Positions 1-7,617 of a DNA stretch of 64,000 bases are shown here, in pieces. Position 1 is the stretch's first letter; every line of letters begins with the position of its first letter. This DNA is from Halobellus ruber (GTDB taxonomy: Archaea; Halobacteriota; Halobacteria; Halobacteriales; Haloferacaceae), in the NCBI RefSeq assembly GCF_014212355.1, contig NZ_JACKXD010000001.1, positions 519,143-583,142 of the forward strand, written 5' to 3'. A model generated the notes under the pieces. That model was not told the DNA's origin. It did not search any database and saw only the letters and a list, made by a program, of their open reading frames with translations. The position numbers were made by a program, and so were the translations under genes.

Positions 1-1028
1 GTCGACCCGCTCGTCCCCGAGACGACCACCTCCTCGATGTAGCCGATCGTCGGCCGCTCGCCGGTGGTGCCCGTCTCGATCCGGGGCATTCCAGCCGGCC
101 GGGAGTCGTCGAGGGTGCTGGACAGTTCGGCCACGCGGTCGTCGTCGACCTCGCCGCCGGCTCTCTCGACTGCGAGCTTTGCGATGTACGGCGCCGGGCT
201 CCGGCCGGTCGCGCGGTGGAGGCCGCGGAACCCCGCGGTCGGGTTCGTCTCCAGGACGAACCACCCGTCGGTTCCCTCGATCAGGTCGACGCCGACGTAG
301 TCCAACCCGACCACGTCGGCGGCGTAGAGGGCGGTTTCCTTGGCGGCCGTCGGCATCCCGTCGGTGGCGTCTCTGACCTCCCCGCCAAGGGAGACGTTGG
401 TCCGCCAATCGCCTTCGGGGGCGTAGCGGTACATCGCGCCGACGACTTCCCCGCCGACGACGTACACGCGGAGGTCGCGGTGTTTCTCGTCGTCGCGCTC
501 GACGAGCGACTGGAGGAACGCCTGCCGGTTGCCGACCTGCGGGTTCACCGGCTCGGTGAGATCCACCTTCCAGGTCCCGCCGCCGTGGGTCCCGATCGCG
601 GATTTGTACACCCCGACCTCGCCGAACCGGTCGCGGCCGCTGTTCAGCCGGTCGTTGGACAGCGCCAGCAGGGCGTCCGGCACCGCGATGTTCCAGTTCG
701 CGAGCGTCGCCGCCGTCGCGAACTTGTGCGTCGCGGCGAGTACCGCCCCGGGCTCGTTCAGCATCGGCCGGATGCGCTCGAACGTCGCCGCCAGTCCCAG
801 CAGCTCCGCGGGCTCCTCGGAGTTCGACAGCAGCAGCCGGTTCGCGACCACGTCGACCTCCGGCTCGATGGTGACGTCGCCGTCCTCGATCGAGACGGCG
901 GTGTTCTCCCGGCGCAGCCAGATCCCTTCGTGACCGAGGGCGTCGACCGCGTTGAGGATGGCTTTGGTCTCCTTACTGTTGTGCAGCGAGAGAACTCCCA
1001 CACGGACCGAATCGCCGTCGGCAGACAT
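1..1028 (-). CDS. RimK-type ATP-grasp ligase, 3' end outside the window
   Basis: Reading the minus strand from the ATG at 1028 gives at least 342 residues of an ATP-grasp protein. The N-terminal pre-ATP-grasp part starts VRVGVLSLHNSKE. The ATP-grasp core contains THKFATAATLA (nucleotide-binding lysine region), GTHGGGTWKV (flexible loop) and the metal/ATP motif DYVGVDLIEG followed by LETNPTAGFRGL. The visible end, TIGYIEEVVVSG, resembles the start of the retropepsin-like zinc-protease domain often fused to RimK homologues, but it is cut by the window edge. RimK enzymes join amino acids such as glutamate to a carboxylate using ATP; the substrate here is unknown. The gene is divergent from an AstE/aspartoacylase-like gene, a pairing I recall as common in haloarchaea and which suggests related peptide or amino-acyl chemistry. 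Confidence 0.85.
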   Translation of the reverse strand, partial: MSADGDSVRVGVLSLHNSKETKAILNAVDALGHEGIWLRRENTAVSIEDGDVTIEPEVDVVANRLLLSNSEEPAELLGLAATFERIRPMLNEPGAVLAATHKFATAATLANWNIAVPDALLALSNDRLNSGRDRFGEVGVYKSAIGTHGGGTWKVDLTEPVNPQVGNRQAFLQSLVERDDEKHRDLRVYVVGGEVVGAMYRYAPEGDWRTNVSLGGEVRDATDGMPTAAKETALYAADVVGLDYVGVDLIEGTDGWFVLETNPTAGFRGLHRATGRSPAPYIAKLAVERAGGEVDDDRVAELSSTLDDSRPAGMPRIETGTTGERPTIGYIEEVVVSGTSGS

Positions 1029-1144
1029 ATCCGACGGGTCTCGCCGCGCCGTCAAAGAGGTGCCGATACGGCCACCAGGACGGCTGTCGGCCGACCAACT
1101 CCGGATCGTCACCGTTTATCCCGTCAGGGGAGTTTGTGGCGGGT

Positions 1145-2164
1145 ATGCAAAGCGACGCGGCGTTCGAGTACGACGGCGGCCGGGTCGACCCCGGCACCCG
1201 TCGGAACCTCCGCTATGCGATCAGCGAGACCTACCTCGGCGACCCGATCCGGATTCCGGTCACGGTCGTCAACGGCGACCGCGAGGGGCCGACGGTGTTC
1301 CTCTCGGCGGCGTCCCACGGCGACGAGCTCAACGGGATCGAGGTGGTCCGGGAGGTGGCCCACGAGTGGGACCTCTCGGATCTGGCGGGCACGCTCGTGT
1401 GTCTGCCGGTACTGAACGTTCCCGGCTTCCTGGCCCAACAGCGGTACCTCCCGATCTACGACCGCGACCTCAACCGGTCGTTCCCCGGTCGGGAGGGGTC
1501 GACCAGCGCAAAGCGGATGGCCGCCCGGATCTTCGACAACTTCATCCAGCCCTGTGACTTCGGCGTCGACTTCCACACCTCGACCCGAGGGCGGACGAAT
1601 ATGCTCCACGTCCGCGCGGACATGTCCGACGACGCGGTCGCGCGGCTGGCCCAGGCGTTCGGCTCAAACGTCATCATCGACGGGGAGGGCGGGGACGGCC
1701 TGCTCCGGACCGAGGCGACCCGCGCGGGCGTCCCGACCGTGACCGTCGAGATGGGCGAGGCCCACCGGTTCCAGCGGGATCTCATCGATGACGCCCTGGC
1801 GGGCGTCGAGAGCGTCTTCGCGGAGTACGGACTCCGGGAGACGCCCGTGGTCCGGTGGCCGGGGTGGCGGACGGTCATCCGGGACACCGACGAGCGGACC
1901 TGGATCCGTGCGGACGTCGGCGGGATCGTGGATATGCACCACGAGTCGGGATCGCTCGTCCACGCCGGCGATCGGATCTGTACGCTCACTGACCCGTTCA
2001 AAAGCGACAGCGCCGCGGTCGAGGCCCCGTTCACCGGCCTGCTCGTCGGCGTCCTCGAGAACCCGGTCGTCTACCCCGGGAACCCGCTGTGTCACCTCGT
2101 CGAACTCGACGACGAGGTCCGGCGGGTCGTCGAGCGCGAACAGGCCGCCGACACCGCGGCGTGA
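1145..2164 (+). CDS. succinylglutamate desuccinylase/aspartoacylase family zinc hydrolase
   Basis: The product of 339 residues belongs to the AstE/AspA branch of M14-like zinc carboxypeptidases. ASHGDELNG supplies the first zinc ligands (H and E of HxxE), an NRSFPG motif follows, and GVDFHT supplies the later histidine. TVTVEMGE contains the likely catalytic glutamate. The C-terminal third (IVDMHHESGSLVHAG) looks like a beta barrel. Family members hydrolyse N-acyl amino acids; the substrate is not visible. I chose the ATG at 1145 over the in-frame GTG at 1136 because of the better start codon and homologous N-terminus. The gene is divergent from the RimK-type ligase, and the two may act on the same modified amino acid. 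Confidence 0.85.
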   Translation: MQSDAAFEYDGGRVDPGTRRNLRYAISETYLGDPIRIPVTVVNGDREGPTVFLSAASHGDELNGIEVVREVAHEWDLSDLAGTLVCLPVLNVPGFLAQQRYLPIYDRDLNRSFPGREGSTSAKRMAARIFDNFIQPCDFGVDFHTSTRGRTNMLHVRADMSDDAVARLAQAFGSNVIIDGEGGDGLLRTEATRAGVPTVTVEMGEAHRFQRDLIDDALAGVESVFAEYGLRETPVVRWPGWRTVIRDTDERTWIRADVGGIVDMHHESGSLVHAGDRICTLTDPFKSDSAAVEAPFTGLLVGVLENPVVYPGNPLCHLVELDDEVRRVVEREQAADTAA

Positions 2165-2215
2165 GTCGCGAGGTCACGACGCCGACGCCCCCGGTCGCAA
2201 CTCCTACACGTAAGG

Positions 2216-2223
2216 TCTATACT
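2216..2223 (+). promoter_or_regulatory. putative TATA box of sdhC
   Basis: TCTATACT is centred about 30 nt upstream of the sdhC ATG, as expected for a short-leader archaeal promoter. Confidence 0.4.
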
Positions 2224-2249
2224 GGTTGCGTCCTGACCATCATCGGAGT

Positions 2250-2645
2250 ATGAGTCAGTCTTACGACCGGGGCCTCGTCGAGGACTTCGGCCGCTGGCGG
2301 GAGTTCAAGGCGGGAATGTGGGCCTGGATCTTCCACAAGTTCACCGGCTGGGTGCTGGTGGGGTATCTGTTCACCCACATCGCCGTCCTCTCGACGGCGC
2401 TGCAGAGCCCCGAGGCCTACACGACGACGATCCAGTCGCTCGAGAGCCTCCTCGTCGTGCGTCTGCTGGAAGTCGGCCTGCTGGCCGTGGCGGTGTTTCA
2501 CATCCTCAACGGCCTCCGGCTCCTGTTCGTCGACCTCGGCCTCGGGCTGGAGTCGCAGGACAAGAGCTTCTACGCGTCGCTCGTCCTGACCGGGGCGATC
2601 GTCGTCGCGAGCGTGCCGACGTTCCTCGCGGGGGTGTTCGGCTGA
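2250..2645 (+). CDS. sdhC: succinate dehydrogenase cytochrome b556 subunit SdhC
   Basis: The 131-residue membrane protein has three hydrophobic helices (roughly residues 25-45, 65-90 and 105-130). Conserved histidines in FTHIAVL and [10 protein letters not shown] are plausible haem b ligands. SdhC anchors succinate dehydrogenase (complex II) and passes electrons to menaquinone. The ATG at 2250 is preferred over an in-frame TTG at 2226 because MSQSYDRG fits haloarchaeal SdhC starts. It is the first gene of the sdhC-sdhD-sdhB unit, and its TGA overlaps the sdhD ATG by one base. Confidence 0.93.
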   Translation: MSQSYDRGLVEDFGRWREFKAGMWAWIFHKFTGWVLVGYLFTHIAVLSTALQSPEAYTTTIQSLESLLVVRLLEVGLLAVAVFHILNGLRLLFVDLGLGLESQDKSFYASLVLTGAIVVASVPTFLAGVFG

Positions 2646-3016
2646 TGGCCGAACGCTACTCGTCCTTCGAGCGCGGCGGCCGCCGGTGGCTGTGGCAGCG
2701 CATCACCGCCGCGTTCCTCGTGGCCGTGCTCGCCTTCCACTTCTTCCTGCTGCACTTCGTGAACCACGCCGACGAGGTGACGTTCGCGATGTCGCAGGGG
2801 CGGATGCAGGAGCTCACCTACTTTTCGCTCATGATCCTTTTCCTCCTGACCGCGACGTTCCACGGCGTCAACGGCGTCTACAACGCCCTCGTGAACCAAG
2901 GCATCTCCGGCACGCAGAAAACCGCCGTGAAGGCGGTCCTCGGCGTCGCCAGCGCCGTCCTGATCGTTCAGGGCGTCCGAACCGCGCTCAAGTGGGCCGG
3001 GGGCGTCCCGATCTGA
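2645..3016 (+). CDS. sdhD: succinate dehydrogenase membrane anchor SdhD
   Basis: The 123-residue product has three membrane helices. FHFFLLHFVNHADE (about residues 31-44) and FHGVNGVYNAL carry the histidines expected for haem or quinone contacts. It pairs with SdhC as the second anchor of complex II. The start overlaps the sdhC stop (TGATG), so translation is probably coupled. sdhB follows after 16 nt. Confidence 0.92.
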   Translation: MAERYSSFERGGRRWLWQRITAAFLVAVLAFHFFLLHFVNHADEVTFAMSQGRMQELTYFSLMILFLLTATFHGVNGVYNALVNQGISGTQKTAVKAVLGVASAVLIVQGVRTALKWAGGVPI

Positions 3017-3032
3017 TCGGACACCAACCACT

Positions 3033-3923
3033 ATGAGCACCCAACTCCCAGAGCAGACCGAGGAGGAATCGACCGAAACCGACGCGGGGGCGACGGCCGC
3101 ACCCCAGGAGCGCCGGCTGGCGGAGAAACGCGACCGCGCCGCGGAGGCCGACCGGCAACGGCAGGCCGAGGAGGCCGAGAAGGCGTTCGACGCCGACGAC
3201 ACCTACCACCTGAAGGTGTTCCGATACGACCCCGAGATCGAGGGCAAGAAGGAGCCCCGGTTCGACGACTTCCACGTCCCCTTCGAGAAGGGGATGACCG
3301 TCCTCGACGCCCTGATGTTCGCCCGCGACACCTACGACTCCAGTCTCACCTTCCGGCACTCCTGCCGGCAGGCGGTCTGTGGGTCGGACGCGATGTTCGT
3401 CAACGGGCAACAGCGGCTCTGCTGTAAGACCCAACTCTCGGATCTCGAGGAACCGGTCCGGATCGAACCGCTCCCCCACGCCGAGGTCGTCAAGGACCTC
3501 GTGGTGGATATGGAGCACTTCTACGACCAGATGGAGGCGATCGAGCCGTACTTCCAGACCGACGACCTCCCCGACGGCGAACTCGAAGAGCAGCGCCAGA
3601 CGCGGGAGAACCGCGAGAAGGTGAAGATGTCGACGCGGTGCATCTGGTGTGGCGCGTGTATGTCGTCGTGCAACATCGCCGCCGGCGACAACGAGTACCT
3701 CGGTCCTGCCGCGATCAACAAGGCCTACCGCTTTACGATGGACGAACGCGAGGGCGAGGAGATGAAACAACAGCGACTGAAGATCCTCGAACAGGAACAC
3801 GGCGTCTGGCGGTGTCAGACCCAGTTCTCGTGTACGGAGGTCTGCCCGAAGGACATCCCGCTGACCGAGCACATCCAGGAGATCAAACGCGAGGCCGTGA
3901 AGAACAACCTGAAGTTCTGGTAA
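3033..3923 (+). CDS. sdhB: succinate dehydrogenase iron-sulfur subunit SdhB
   Basis: The 296-residue protein has an N-terminal 2Fe-2S ferredoxin domain, with cysteines in SCRQAVCGSDA and the later LCC. The C-terminal ferredoxin domain has CIWCGACMSSC and FSCTEVCPKDIP for the 4Fe-4S and 3Fe-4S clusters. An acidic, alanine-rich N-terminal extension of about 55 residues precedes the conserved HLKVFRYDPE, a typical halophile feature. The subunit carries electrons from the flavoprotein SdhA to the membrane anchors. The usual next gene, sdhA, lies 3.7 kb away because foreign-looking DNA intervenes. Confidence 0.95.
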   Translation: MSTQLPEQTEEESTETDAGATAAPQERRLAEKRDRAAEADRQRQAEEAEKAFDADDTYHLKVFRYDPEIEGKKEPRFDDFHVPFEKGMTVLDALMFARDTYDSSLTFRHSCRQAVCGSDAMFVNGQQRLCCKTQLSDLEEPVRIEPLPHAEVVKDLVVDMEHFYDQMEAIEPYFQTDDLPDGELEEQRQTRENREKVKMSTRCIWCGACMSSCNIAAGDNEYLGPAAINKAYRFTMDEREGEEMKQQRLKILEQEHGVWRCQTQFSCTEVCPKDIPLTEHIQEIKREAVKNNLKFW

Positions 3924-4021
3924 GAAGAATTGGGTATAACCTGAGTACTTTTATATAGGAATTCGTCTGTTAGAGTCCCCACGGTGCCATCGGCACACGA
4001 GAAGACGGGACCGACGGTGTC

Positions 4022-4065
4022 GTTAACCAACAGACGCATCCTCGACTGGCAGTGTGTTGGTTAAC
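4022..4065. repeat. 11-bp perfect inverted repeat with 22-bp spacer
   Basis: GTTAACCAACA at 4022-4032 is matched by TGTTGGTTAAC at 4055-4065. It lies between the sdhB stop and the TATA box of the DUF5805-like gene. It could be an operator, a recombination site or a hairpin; the sequence does not decide. Confidence 0.6.
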
Positions 4066-4104
4066 AAGTAGAGCAGTTGATGGGGCTAACCGTCACGGTG
4101 GGGA

Positions 4105-4112
4105 ATTTAAAT
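4105..4112 (+). promoter_or_regulatory. TATA box of the inserted operon
   Basis: ATTTAAAT is centred about 28 nt upstream of the ATG at 4137, the expected spacing for a leaderless archaeal transcript. The block therefore brings its own promoter. Confidence 0.6.
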
Positions 4113-4136
4113 CGTGTCAGAACAATATGATGAGTA

Positions 4137-4586
4137 ATGTCTGATGATGAGTCAGGTCTTGATACGTCGCGTGCGACAATAACGGTCTACGCTCCTGTAT
4201 ACCAGCGTGATAAATGGGATGAAGAAGCCGAAGAACTGGGACTGAGTCGTAGCGAATATCTCAAGATGATGATTCAGGCAGGGAGAAAGCACTTCGACCC
4301 TGATAACGGTCAAAAAAAACTTACTTCAATTGGTGGGGCAGAGACTCCGATACCAGATAGCGACCACCCGTCTAATAAATTCTCTGAGGATATTTGCTTG
4401 GAGAGCCAAATTCTGGAAGCCATTTCAAGGGGAGACTACCTGACGTGGAACGAGATCGTTGATACCGTGGTTGACGATATCGAGAGGTACATTGACAAAG
4501 AATTAGACGACCTTCGAGATTCTAACCAGATCAGATATGATGGACAGAGGGGAGGGTTTACTGATATACCCCAAGCAAATGAGTGA
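4137..4586 (+). CDS. DUF5805-like DNA-binding protein
   Basis: The product has 149 residues. Residues 12-55 (ATITVYAPVYQRDKW, then LGLSRSEYLKMMIQAGRK) resemble the ribbon-helix-helix-like DUF5805 domain. From memory, that domain is encoded next to integrases in haloarchaeal proviruses and integrative elements. The C-terminal half (ESQILEAISRGDYLTWNEIV, then DDIERYIDKELDDL) looks like a winged helix: a subunit that tests a boundary between unwinding and a second DNA contact is not visible, so function beyond DNA binding is inference. It overlaps the downstream HNH/recombinase gene by 8 nt, so the two are probably co-translated. No catalytic residues are seen. Confidence 0.7.
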   Translation: MSDDESGLDTSRATITVYAPVYQRDKWDEEAEELGLSRSEYLKMMIQAGRKHFDPDNGQKKLTSIGGAETPIPDSDHPSNKFSEDICLESQILEAISRGDYLTWNEIVDTVVDDIERYIDKELDDLRDSNQIRYDGQRGGFTDIPQANE

Positions 4587-5436
4587 CAGTACAGATACCC
4601 CTTGGAGAGTACTGCGTCGTAAGCGCATAGAGAAAGATGATAATAAGTGCATCAACTGCGGTTCTAATAGCCTATTGGAGGTCCATCACATTGTACCGAG
4701 ATCGGAGGGTGGTGAAGATAAATTGTCAAATTTGCGAACTTTCTGTTATGAATGCCACGCTAATGCACACGATAGTGTCAATCTGACTTCAGAACACAAA
4801 ACACCTTCCGAGGGAAGTTGGATTCCGAGTCTCAATACGCTAAGATTACTGCTCAAACAAACAAAAAACCCTCTTGAGAGATTAACGATCCTCCTGCTAT
4901 CGAAGACAGGTATGGGGGTTCAGGAGGTCGTGAACTTGAATATAAATGATGTTTACTTGGGGCCGAGTAGCCCTGGCACTACATCTACCATTCCACCCAA
5001 ATCTCAGCCGTATCTGTATGTAGAACAAAATGAGAGCGGCCCAGGGAGCGGACACTCGAAAAGGCTGTGTGATACTAGGATCCCGATGGACCGTGAGGTG
5101 GAGGCAGATCTAAAACGATATTTAGCGATCAGGCCAGACTCACCCCACGATCAATTGCTACTGTCGATAAGCTACTGGGGTCAGAGAATAACCGCTGATT
5201 CGATTCACCATATCGTAGAGAGAAACGCGCGTAAGATTGGGTTGCACGAGGAGGGGAGAGAGGTGGGTAGGAACCTATTGCCTGAACGTTTAATGCAGTG
5301 CTTCAAATATCGCTTCGGCGGCCAGCCTGCGACAAAGCAGTATCTCACTGGGAGGAAGGAGAAGTTGCCCTACCCGTGGCCAGTCTTGGTGACTGATTAC
5401 AGAGAGGGTATATACGACTTGGTCAGCAGCAAATAG
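4579..5436 (+). CDS. HNH endonuclease domain fused to degenerate tyrosine-recombinase-like domain
   Basis: From the ATG at 4579 the protein has 285 residues. Residues 24-64 form an HNH zinc domain: CINC (24-27), VHHIVPRSEGG (35-45), N51 and CYECH (56-60). Residues 85-285 follow the layout of haloarchaeal provirus integrases: LLSKTGMGVQEVVNLNINDV, PYLYVEQ, DTRIPMDREVEADLKRYLAI and WGQRITADSIHHIV. The catalytic residues appear lost: the box I arginine (usually TGIR or TGLR) is glycine in TGMG, the HxxR box II reads LPERLMQCFKYRF, and no clear nucleophilic tyrosine motif follows. The HNH domain takes the place of the usual core-binding domain. A recombinase fold reused for DNA recognition by a nuclease is inference. 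An in-frame ATG at 4537 would add 14 residues, but 4579 fits the 8-nt overlap with the upstream gene. Confidence 0.75.
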   Translation: MSDSTDTPWRVLRRKRIEKDDNKCINCGSNSLLEVHHIVPRSEGGEDKLSNLRTFCYECHANAHDSVNLTSEHKTPSEGSWIPSLNTLRLLLKQTKNPLERLTILLLSKTGMGVQEVVNLNINDVYLGPSSPGTTSTIPPKSQPYLYVEQNESGPGSGHSKRLCDTRIPMDREVEADLKRYLAIRPDSPHDQLLLSISYWGQRITADSIHHIVERNARKIGLHEEGREVGRNLLPERLMQCFKYRFGGQPATKQYLTGRKEKLPYPWPVLVTDYREGIYDLVSSK

Positions 5437-5496
5437 GAATGCAGACTCATTAGACTAGACAATTAGTCAATCTGAGAGGGTGATAGTTAGTATTTA

Positions 5497-6216
5497 TTGA
5501 CTGATCTTGATGACGCAGCGCCTCCATTTCACGGTGAAAATCTTATCAGTTGTCACGTCGTGCAAGATTATATGCGTTCGTCAGGAGAAGCAATAGAACG
5601 CTTGAAAAACGGCTATACAAGGGCGTTCGCTTGGTTGGTCAGGACGCCCATCGAAGAACGTGGATCAGTCGAACTTACCAGCGGCGAGGAGATGGGGGTA
5701 TACTGGTTCTCTGATGAGTCAGCGAAACTTGGTCAGAATGTTCCGTTCGCCGACACCATCATTCTGAATCGTCAGATGTTCGAACGGCTTCCCCCTGAAT
5801 CGAAAGAGGTAGTTATCGAACACGAACGAAGTCACCAGCAACGAGACCCCCTCATCCGTGGCCCGTGGTTGGGGCTTGTGCCTTCAGGTTTCGCAGTTGG
5901 TCCTGTGTCGCTGTTCTACGCAGGACTTGGAGCTGCCCTCGGTGCTCAAACGTCGGCTGTGGCCGAGGCTGCGTACTTCGGAGCTACGTTAACCTTCGTC
6001 GCGTGGGTGCTGAATCGAGGGGAGGAGACCGTCGCTGACTTGGATACGCTACACGCTGTCGGCGAGGAGCGATTCATCCACGGATACGAAGCTATCAAGT
6101 CAGACAGCGAGGGCGGAATCATCGACTCCATCCTACGGCGACTATTCTACAACAGTCCCGAATCCACGAGGAAGCTATATCACCGTCTCCAGACGTTCGG
6201 CCTCTACACTGACTAA
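5497..6216 (+). CDS. M48-like membrane zinc metalloprotease
   Basis: With the TTG at 5497 as start, the product has 239 residues. VVIEHERSH (106-113) is an HExxH zinc motif. EETVAD (176-181) fits the ExxAD third-ligand motif of M48 peptidases. Two hydrophobic segments (about 124-150 and 155-172) lie between them, so the active site would face the cytoplasm next to the membrane, as in HtpX/Ste24-type enzymes. No ATG is available before residue 26 (5572), so the start is uncertain; the TTG version keeps a plausible N-terminus. It is much shorter than HtpX (about 290 residues). It sits inside the AT-rich inserted block, so its role could be in host interaction or stress, but nothing shows the substrate. 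Confidence 0.65.
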   Translation: MTDLDDAAPPFHGENLISCHVVQDYMRSSGEAIERLKNGYTRAFAWLVRTPIEERGSVELTSGEEMGVYWFSDESAKLGQNVPFADTIILNRQMFERLPPESKEVVIEHERSHQQRDPLIRGPWLGLVPSGFAVGPVSLFYAGLGAALGAQTSAVAEAAYFGATLTFVAWVLNRGEETVADLDTLHAVGEERFIHGYEAIKSDSEGGIIDSILRRLFYNSPESTRKLYHRLQTFGLYTD

Positions 6217-6798
6217 GTCTGAAGAAAGCGGGGAGGGTACTATTCGCCGTCCTCGGCGGGCGGAAGGCGAAACCCATCTCTCCAACACGGCAGGCCCCCG
6301 CGGTCACGATTAGTCAAAAAGGGCACTTTTGAGACCACGGTGAGGGGATCACCGTCTCCGCCGAGAGTTAGCCATTTCACGGGGTGTCACGGCGGGCAGG
6401 TATCGCTCGGAGATGTAGCCCTGGAACGCAGCGGCCCGCCAAGCGGTGTATGGGTGCGCCAAGACCCACACAGAATTGTTCGAGCATATCAGCAGTTAAC
6501 ACAAGTAACGAGGGCCTCTGAAGGGGAGATAAACTCATCCATACAGTACACAGGATACCACCCGTGTAACAGCCATTTCTCTTACTTTTGTATCGGAGTA
6601 TAGTTTATACGACCGATAGAAACCCTCTGGGTCACGTATTTGAATATAAGAAATATGTAACATCTGGCGAGACACAACGGCTTTACGTGTGCCCGCGCAG
6701 GAATTGAGTGCGGTCGGAGCGCGTGAGTAGGTTTCTGGCCCGCTGAGGGGGCCAAAGCTACCAATATCGGTAGCCCCGCCTCTCGCTCTCGACCAGAG
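6217..6798. other. 582-bp stretch without a convincing gene
   Basis: Short open frames on both strands here have poor codon use and no recognisable motif. The part around 6590-6660 is AT-rich and could hold a promoter for the HNH gene at 6799. It may be eroded element sequence. Confidence 0.5.
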
Positions 6799-7209
6799 GT
6801 GATCAGAGTGAATGAGGAAATACGGGAGGCCGTCCGCGAACGGGAACGAGGGCAGTGTGCCAACTGTCGTGCCTCGGGTTCCGACGTGACGCTCGATGTG
6901 CATCACATCGTGCCCCGCGGCCGAGGAGGATCCGATAGGATGTCCAACCTAATCCTCCTCTGTCGCCGGTGCCACAATGCTGCACACGAGCAAGCGACGG
7001 CTCCCACAGTCGACTTCAGAAGCACAGGTAATATGAGTACCGCATCTTTCGATGCTTATCTTGAGTTCTTCCAAGAGCTCCCCACCGCCCGCTTCGACAG
7101 CGACGAGGAGGTTTGGAAGGTGCCGAAGGCCGACTTCGAGGAGGGGGTCGTCCGCGAGATTAGCGAGCCCGCGGAGTCAGCAGCCGTCACCGATGGAGGT
7201 GAACGATGA
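6799..7209 (+). CDS. HNH endonuclease
   Basis: From the GTG at 6799 the protein has 136 residues. The HNH domain spans residues 15-65: CANC (20-23), VHHIVPRGRGG (34-44), N50 and CRRCHNAAH (55-63). It closely resembles the HNH part of the protein encoded at 4579, so the inserted block holds two related nuclease modules. The C-terminal half is acidic and has no recognised domain. A second GTG at 6808 is an alternative start. The stop overlaps the ATG of the zinc-finger gene (ATGA), indicating a two-gene unit. Confidence 0.8.
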   Translation: MIRVNEEIREAVRERERGQCANCRASGSDVTLDVHHIVPRGRGGSDRMSNLILLCRRCHNAAHEQATAPTVDFRSTGNMSTASFDAYLEFFQELPTARFDSDEEVWKVPKADFEEGVVREISEPAESAAVTDGGER

Positions 7210-7478
7210 CACAGCAGACGCTCGGCGAATTCAACTCGACCATTGGTTGCCCGAGTTGCAGCCGCGAGTTCGAGACCAAGAAGGCGATGCGGGTTCACCA
7301 CGCGCAGGTCCACGGTAAATCGCTCACGCAGCGCGACGATCGCTATCGCTGCTCCGTGTGTGGCCGTGAAGTGAACACTGAGCGCGGTCTTATGAACCAT
7401 CTCGCAAAGATCCATCCCGACACTTGGGACGATCTCCAAGACGACGGAGTCGTGCTGGAGTTAGCTAACGGAGAGTAG
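7206..7478 (+). CDS. protein with two C2H2-type zinc fingers
   Basis: The 90-residue protein has two tandem fingers: CPSC followed by RVHHAQVH, and CSVC followed by NHLAKIH. Each has the CxxC...HxxxH spacing of C2H2 fingers. Fingers of this kind in archaeal viruses and plasmids usually bind DNA. It overlaps the HNH gene by 4 nt and is probably made in fixed ratio with it, so it may target or regulate the nuclease (inference). Confidence 0.75.
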   Translation: MTQQTLGEFNSTIGCPSCSREFETKKAMRVHHAQVHGKSLTQRDDRYRCSVCGREVNTERGLMNHLAKIHPDTWDDLQDDGVVLELANGE

Positions 7479-7617
7479 CAGCGAGCGGGTCAGACCGCCA
7501 CTATCTATCGGAGTATGCGTGAACGACCGGAACACACATTTGGGTACGGTCGTAACGCGTTCGTAGATAGACCGCAGCACGCGAGAACCGCACAGCAAAC
7601 ACCGAACTACACACATT

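Larger units (their letters stand above)
3924..7617. mobile_element. putative inserted block separating sdhCDB from sdhA
   Basis: This stretch is visibly richer in A+T than its flanks and uses A/T-ending codons that are rare elsewhere in the window. It contains, in order, a DUF5805-like gene, an HNH/recombinase-like fusion, an M48-like protease, a 0.6-kb non-coding part, an HNH gene and a zinc-finger gene, all on the plus strand. No transposase is present, and I found no long flanking direct repeat. That the block is inserted is inferred from the normal haloarchaeal sdhCDBA order, from composition and from gene content. The element ends are unknown; the limits given are the sdhB stop and the sdhA start. 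Confidence 0.55.

Noticed and set aside
6535-6906. Minus-strand open frame opposite the HNH gene
   Set aside because: It overlaps the HNH coding region, has no motif, and has poor codon use.
2240-7514. ATCGGAGTATG found both at the sdhC start (about 2242) and at about 7506, upstream of sdhA
   Set aside because: Eleven matching bases in 64 kb are not enough to claim a duplication caused by the insertion.
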